The notes beneath the pieces are model-generated. The model had not been told where the DNA came from. It was given only the letters and a program-made list of their open reading frames with translations, and ran no database searches. The translations under genes and the position numbers were made by a program. Shown here one piece after another: positions 58,311-64,000 of a stretch of DNA of 64,000 nt; position 1 is the stretch's first letter; every line of letters starts with the position of its first letter. Location: assembly GCA_964016875.1 (NCBI GenBank), contig OZ024728.1, forward strand, positions 28,009,328 to 28,073,327. The letters run 5' to 3'. The DNA is from Fallopia convolvulus (lineage: Eukaryota; Streptophyta; Magnoliopsida; Caryophyllales; Polygonaceae).

Positions 58311-59329
58311 TACAAAATGCATACATTTGTTAAAATTTAGGCTCTCATAGTTAAATACATACAAAAAATGAATCAGGTTGCTATCTTAAATGATGATCAA
58401 TATATTACATGAAACTAAATTATTAAACCAACTAAATTAAGTAAATTAACACAATTACACAATCACTTACATATTTATATTACATAAATTCAGTACAAAA
58501 AATAGTTACCAACAATTTAAAATTAGTTATTTGAATAAAACATAATATGAAAAACAAAAACCATAATCTAGACAATACAAAATACAAAGGTAACCCATGG
58601 GTAGGGGTCATCCACCTAGTTAGTGTGTGCGTGTGCGTGTGCGTGTGCGTAAGTGTAAGCATTTCGATCGAATTCAAACTTTTGTTTTTGTTTGGTGAAT
58701 TTGTGAAAATTTTCGTCCTTAAATTTTTAGGGTTGCACAACAACTATAAAGCATGAAGTACTCATCAATGGGGAAAAGGTCAGTTCAGTATCGACATCCT
58801 ATAATATTTGAGATTTCTTAAAGAATCCAAATCCTCGATATTTCAATTTAGTATTGCTTAATGGGGAAAACGTGTGAATGAAGATGGGCTCATTTTGGAT
58901 TGTATATCAGATCTGTGGGAGAAGATGAAATTGATGGAGTTTGTGGTATTTAAGCTGAGGGAGAGAGGTTCAACTAAGTGGATTTGGAGATTTCCATTAA
59001 AGTGGGGATGTGTTGTTTTTTCTCTATTATTATCCTTTTATTTAGGGTTTTTTTTCATTCATCAATACACTAGAAATAAAATAATGGTCATCAGACATGG
59101 ATTTACTCTAACATCACCCTGAATTTAAACCTAGGTTCAATTAAGTATCAAGATGCAAAATTTGGCATGCACTCATAAATTATTTTTATTTATGTATTGC
59201 TCATCCTCTATTATGTATAAATGATGGGCTATCCTTTTCTAAGGGCCATGATAATTAAGTGAGGAGTGTGTCTTGAAACGCATGTGGCTCTTTGCTAGCA
59301 ACATGTAGTAGATATAAGTATGTTTGGGT
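58311..59329. other. Unassigned AT-rich sequence with GT microsatellite
   Basis: It contains a (GTGTGC)n microsatellite at about 58622-58650. The small ORF at 58874-59122 is not supported by any motif. Nothing else was recognised. Confidence 0.4.
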
Positions 59330-59402
59330 AGTTGAACCAAATGATAGAGCAATGTGCAAGTGTACATAGATGTGGGTTCAAATCCCACATTGGCTAATTC
59401 CT
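59330..59402 (+). other. tRNA-like/SINE-like B-box segment
   Basis: GTGGGTTCAAATCCCAC is a perfect T-arm-like hairpin containing the B-box GGTTCAAATCC, preceded by a tRNA-like body without a convincing A-box. It could be the remains of a SINE or a tRNA pseudogene. Confidence 0.4.
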
Positions 59403-59404
59403 TA

Positions 59405-59890
59405 TACCTTTGATGTCTTTTCGTTCACATCAGTTATTATTTTGGTTCATGTTTTTTCAAGGTAAGGTTCATAATATTTCTTCATATGGTTCATATCATT
59501 TTGTTTCATGTCTTTTGGCCCATAATAATTGTTCTTTTGGTTAATGTTTATGTAATCTTAGGTTTATCAAAGTTCACCTTATGGTTCATGTATTTTCATA
59601 ATAACTATTTTTTTATTTCATGTCTTTTGGTTTATGACATTTTTCCTTCGGTCATATTATTGTAAGCTTAGATTCATAATAATTCTTCCTACAGTTCATG
59701 CATGTATTTTAATTCATAATAGCTGTTATTTTGTTTTATGTCTTTTGATTGACAACAATTATGTCATTTGGTTCATATTAGTTGTTCTATTAGTTCATGA
59801 ATTTATACGGTTAGGTTCATAACAATTGTCAATAAGGTTCATTAAATTTAATGCACAATAATTTTCATTAGTTCATGAAAGTTGTGTTAT
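59405..59890 (+). repeat. GGTTCAT motif cluster
   Basis: More than fifteen GGTTCAT/AGTTCAT-like words, alternating with ATAATAATT and TGTCTTTTGG phrases in about 480 bases, all on one strand. Confidence 0.7.
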
Positions 59891-59995
59891 TGGGCAACTT
59901 CTGTTTTTTTTTAAAAGCCACTATTTAACTAACATATTCACTCTTGATCGAGATTGAGATGTTTTGTTCATAAAAAGATGCTTTGTGCATTAAGG

Positions 59996-62913
59996 TGTAA
60001 TAACTGTGGTTTTTAAGGATATTTTTGAATTTTTCTCGGGTATTCTTTTAACCTCTTTGTCCGTTTAAACGCTTAATCCAATATTTTTGTTGGAATTTAA
60101 GTCCTAGAAAATTTTTGGTGATATCCTAAAATCATAAAGAAATGATTTTATGGATCGGTGTGAATTCTATGATTTTTCAGTGGAAAAAGAATATTTATTG
60201 GATAAGCCGTCTTTTTAATTATGTATTGTAAAGGATTTAAAATACAAAACGGAAGCCCTAAAAATTGAAGGTATCAAGATAAAATCATGAAAAATTGGTT
60301 TTATTGGTCTACATAATTTACGGGACGTTTTATATTTAGTAAGTTTTTCCATCCGATGTACATAATTTTACCGCTTTAACGCGAGTCCCGATTTGAGACG
60401 GGAAATCACGTTAGGCCGACTTCCACTTGCTTAAAGGGGGAGGTAAAGTGTCTTGGAAAATTCCAAGTTGATCGGTTCGAACTAGCTAGAGTAAAGAAGA
60501 AAGGGAAAAGAAAGGTGAGGGAATTAGGAAGAACGACGGACTCGGGGAAACCGAAACCTTCACCGCAGGCTATCTTCTCCTTCCCCCGCCATTTCCTTAC
60601 CTCCTCCTCCACCTCATCATTTGCTTCCTCTCTGATTTGTGGGCTTGTGTTGCTGCAGAAAGGAGCCAGAACCAGCGAGAATCAAGGCGGAACGACAGCT
60701 CGGGAAAAAAGAATTCATACCGCCGGCGTATCTTTGCATCGGTGTATGCGATGCCGCCGGCGACTACCAGCTTGTCCGACCACCACCCACCGCAAGGGCC
60801 GCCGCTGGGCAATACTCGACCACCCTTGGGATCGGGGATCGAGCCACTATCGAGCCAAACGAGTCATGGGATCAAGTGAAGTTATATACGATCGAAATTA
60901 ATTAGCGGGTTGGTTGCGGAGCCACCGTAAGGGCTTTTCGGTTCTGCTTTGCTAATTAAATTTATGATTTTTATAATCTTGACGTTGATACGGTCCCACA
61001 TGTTCAAACCTCTCGAGAAACGGACGTCAGGATCTTCAGTTATAGCGAATACAAGTTTTGACACCGATTGGCAGGTAAAGGATTTCGGATAATTACTCGG
61101 GATTCGTTGTTAATCCGTTTGATCCGAGATTTGGTCACCATTAAGAAATGTTATTGAGGAACACTTGTTGTTTAGAAAGTTGTTTCAAAAGTGAAGCGGA
61201 TTATTAGTTATAATTTCGCCAAGATGGCTCCTTAAAGCATGATAACTAAGGATTATTTATGAATCCATATTCGGAAATCAAGTCGTTTATCGATTAGGAA
61301 GTTTTAGGAGTTGTATATACAACTAAGAAGTGTTTTTCGTGAGCTCGTTGTTGAGAAATCTTTTTTGTTATATTTGGCAGAAGGATGATAAAGATTACTG
61401 TTGAATTGCTAAGGACGTTTAGCACGCCTTCTAAGGCAAGTGGACGATTCTCTCTTGCGTTATGGTTATTAACGAGGAATTCAATTCCATTTAATCCTCA
61501 TGTTGGGAATTATTTGTATGTTGAATAAAGTGTGATAGGTTGTTATTTTGTTAGAAATAATGACCATGTCGTTATTTCAGTTTTTACGCTAGAACTGAAT
61601 TTAGGACCGTTGTATGATTAGTTGTCTCATGCTAAGACATTGTTGTGAAATAAGATGGTAGAGATGGGAGTTTAGACTCCAAGAAATCTCTTTAGTGGTC
61701 CTGTGCTAAAACACTGTTGCAAAATAGGTAGTCCAGGGGTAGGAGCCGAGTCTCCAATGACCTCTTTATAACAAAATCTGTATTGGAGGGCGTAGCTTGC
61801 TAGCGTATCCCAATATTGGAGTCTTGACTCATGTCACGCTTCACGTTGAAGGAGGACAATGGTGCACTCTAGCTAAGTGCAATTGACACTCGATTGTTGG
61901 CCGAGCATGTATAAATGATCATGGATGAAATAGGCCCTCTGATTTCGGTTGTTGGCCGAATCTCGGTTGTTGGCCGAGGATATATGTAAATGATCATGGA
62001 TGAAATAGATCCTCTGATCTCGGTTGTTGGCCGAACTACGTAAAAAACTATTAAATGGTGCGAGTGCACAGATTGAGAGTAATGAAAGATTGGTGCGTTA
62101 GACACATTAATGTACCAAAATGTTTAGTCTATTCGATAACCATTCTTGCTCTCGGTTATGAATGATTCTTAATCAAACTTGGATTAAGTAAATCTGATTA
62201 GTCGATGGAGGCTTTTCAAAATGTTATGTGATTAATATGAGTTCCCAACAATTGTTAATGTTTCGTAAAGGAACCACAAGTTGTGGTGTCCTATCTCTTG
62301 AATATGCGAGTCTCCTTCTTATTCTCTATAAGACTGCTAACTGTTGGATCATAATCCGAGTCTATTCGGATTTTGATGCCAATATGTTTAGTTACAACCA
62401 TAAGAACCAAGTTAGTTTCTCCGCTTGCTTAGTCTTTCATTAGACTAACCCGTCCATCTTCTTTTCTTTTATATGGTCGGCTGGTGTCCACCGTTGGTTT
62501 ACGACACATCAGGTTCTTCTTGGAAGTTGATTCAAGAGGCGGATTCAGAAGTTTGAAGCTCCAAAGGTTGAAGAAAGGTTTCCAATGACTATATTTGAGT
62601 GAAGATCATGGTTGAACTACTTCAAAGTGATGCTGAGTTTCAGAAATAAGAACTTAAGGAAGACTGGATGAAGATTTTGTTTAAATAGAAGGTTGTTCTA
62701 TTTATTTACTAATTCTTTTTAAGTTAAGGCTTGTATAAGACCTTTTATTCTCTTTTCCGCTGTAAAGTTTTACTTAATTTTGTTAGGTTTTAAACGGTTT
62801 CATTTACCTTGTTCTAATAAGTTATGTCAGGTTAAAGCCTTAGGTAACTCTGGTTTAGTCCTAATCGGGGTTACTGGCGGTAATACCTCCAGGGTAAGTA
62901 AGGGGGTGTTACA
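59996..62913 (+). repeat. 5' LTR of a third Tekay-type element (2918 bp)
   Basis: It starts TGTAATAACTG after TAAGG (a possible target-site copy) and ends GGGGGTGTTACA, four bases before a perfect initiator-Met primer site. It shares the GC-rich pocket (60560-60860) and the 3' phrase GTTACTGGCGGTAATACC with the other Tekay LTRs. A tandem repeat lies at 61890-62040. The size matches the solo LTR at 55117. Confidence 0.88.
61890..62040. repeat. Tandem repeat in third LTR
   Basis: Two units of about 70 bp contain TTGTTGGCCGA, ATGATCATGGATGAAATAG and CTCTGATYTCGG. The word TCGGTTGTTGGCCGA recurs inside and at the end. Confidence 0.75.
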
Positions 62914-62917
62914 AAAG

Positions 62918-62930
62918 TGGTATCAGAGCT
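62918..62930 (+). promoter_or_regulatory. Primer binding site, initiator tRNA-Met
   Basis: TGGTATCAGAGCT, the perfect plant Tekay-type site, four bases after the LTR end. Confidence 0.92.
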
Positions 62931-64000
62931 AAAAGTTCCAAGTTTTTTTTAAGACTTTCATCCTTCCATATAGAATTATGGAGAATTCTATATTGGTGTT
63001 GTCTTAGAACCATTTACGGAAAGTGGCTAAGATTGAAGGTCAGACTCGTGAAAGAGATAGAAGGAGGAAAGGGAATTGGAGAACATGAGGTAACAAGTTT
63101 ATAATGGTTTATGTGAAAAAGGTCCTATAGTGGACATTTGATTCCCTGGATATGGGAATGGATTCCGAGAAGGATCCAGAGTAAGATTAGGTGAAGATTC
63201 CTAAAGTTGACTCGGTTCTAGTCCAAGTTCTCAATGAATTCCTATTCTCTCTTGAGAGTCTGAATTGGGTGTACCCTCGTTGTTTCTTCCATATTAGGAA
63301 ACTTCTTGTGAGATTTTGAAGTTAAGTATTGTACTTCATAAAGACTTTCTAGTTTGAAGGTTTCCTATTTTAAGCTCGTATGATGGAAGATTTCAAGTTA
63401 TGAATTTTGTTTAAAAACATCATGATTCAAAATTATGTGAAAGAAATTGTTAATTTCTTTTTCTTGAGATATGTGAAAGTTCAAGTGTTGTCTTTAAAAA
63501 GGAAATTTTAAAGCGAGTTTCTTTGACATTGAAGTCATAAGATTAAGAGTTTTCACGAGTATATTCTTATAGGAATTTCTGAATTTTGAAATTCGAGTAT
63601 CAATAGAAGTTTGGAGTCGGAACCTCTACTTCTCAATGGTAAGATTTGGTGAATCTTATAAGTCTTGAGTAATTCTAAAAGATCAGGATGGATCATGAAG
63701 TGAGGTAAAAGAATCATGAATAGAAAGGGATTACCTTTGGAAACTTTCTTCAACAACTATGTTTGTGACTCTATAGTATAGAATCATGGATATTCTGTAC
63801 TTTTCTTTGCTCAGTTGGAGTTAAAGAGCTTTGAAGTGCTCAAATGTTGGATCAATTGAATTGTTAATCTATTGGAAAATACAATTCAATTTTTAACTTG
63901 ATAGTGTTCAAACTCGGATTTTCATATATGTTGATATCCTTTGAGTTAAGAGGATTGAGAATCCTAAATGGAATGGGAATTTCTTATGATTATAGCAAGA
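62931..64000 (+). mobile_element. Start of internal region of third Tekay-type element (runs off window)
   Basis: No long ORF is visible; the first kilobase is AT-rich, like the leaders of the other Tekay copies. A phrase CCATTTACGGAAAGTGGCTA near 63011 resembles one near 22706 of the second element. Coding regions, if any, lie outside. Confidence 0.6.

Noticed and set aside
60515..60905. Several overlapping 80-130 codon ORFs
   Set aside because: They coincide with the GC-rich pocket of the third LTR; overlapping frames are all open because of GC content, not coding.

Overview
This window is nuclear repeat DNA of a flowering plant, probably a eudicot. I see no intact host gene. It is AT-rich with short GC-rich pockets and is built almost entirely from nested, mostly decayed transposable elements: plant-type Ty3/gypsy retrotransposons (Tekay/Del-type chromoviruses and Athila-like elements), MULE/FAR1-type transposase remnants, an RTE-type LINE tail and a hAT-like fragment. 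There are no bacterial operons, CRISPR arrays or functional rRNA/tRNA genes. The species cannot be named from the sequence alone.

Layout. 1-10390: right part of a Tekay/Del-type element with an extra acidic ORF ('ORF0', 296-1474) ahead of gag, a frameshifted gag (1717-2835), a pol with two nonsense codons (2840-6415) and a 3.8-kb 3' LTR (6564-10390). 10391-15473: an Athila-like element (tRNA-Asp primer site) carrying only gag-protease, no RT or integrase; the Tekay element appears to have landed in its 5' LTR. 15474-16180 and 30119-32612: two halves of a minus-strand Athila-like element whose gag was split by a second Tekay-type element (16181-30118). That inserted element has long LTRs that are only about 1-2% different by eye, a broken ORF0 and a decayed gag/pol.

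32613-33139 is a spliced C-terminal piece of a FAR1/MULE transposase cut by the minus-strand Athila LTR. 34480-34607 is a captured exon of translation factor eIF3 subunit I. 36.2-39.9 kb holds a broken DUF1985-type (MULE-associated) gene whose non-coding parts are packed with the motif GTTGACA. 39.7-44.5 kb is an unresolved block flanked by 92-bp direct repeats. 44.8-47.0 kb is a minus-strand FAR1-RELATED/MULE transposase pseudogene whose non-coding parts are packed with AAAAGTGCA. 47.9-50.7 kb is a run of minisatellites containing an RTE LINE tail with a 14-bp target duplication. 51-54.5 kb has unknown fragments and a hAT-like piece. 54.5-58.3 kb is a motif-repeat element containing a 2.9-kb solo LTR with a perfect TAATA target duplication. 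59996-64000 is the 5' LTR, primer site and start of a third Tekay-type element that runs off the window.

Most notable signals: (i) family-specific short motifs saturating the non-coding parts of the MULE-like elements, resembling the target motifs of VANDAL anti-silencing (VANC) systems; (ii) perfect palindromes of different sequence scattered through LTR, leader, gag-protease linker and 3' region of the two Athila-like elements; (iii) a conserved extra ORF0 in two Tekay-type elements; (iv) an antisense tRNA-like sequence with A and B boxes in their LTRs.
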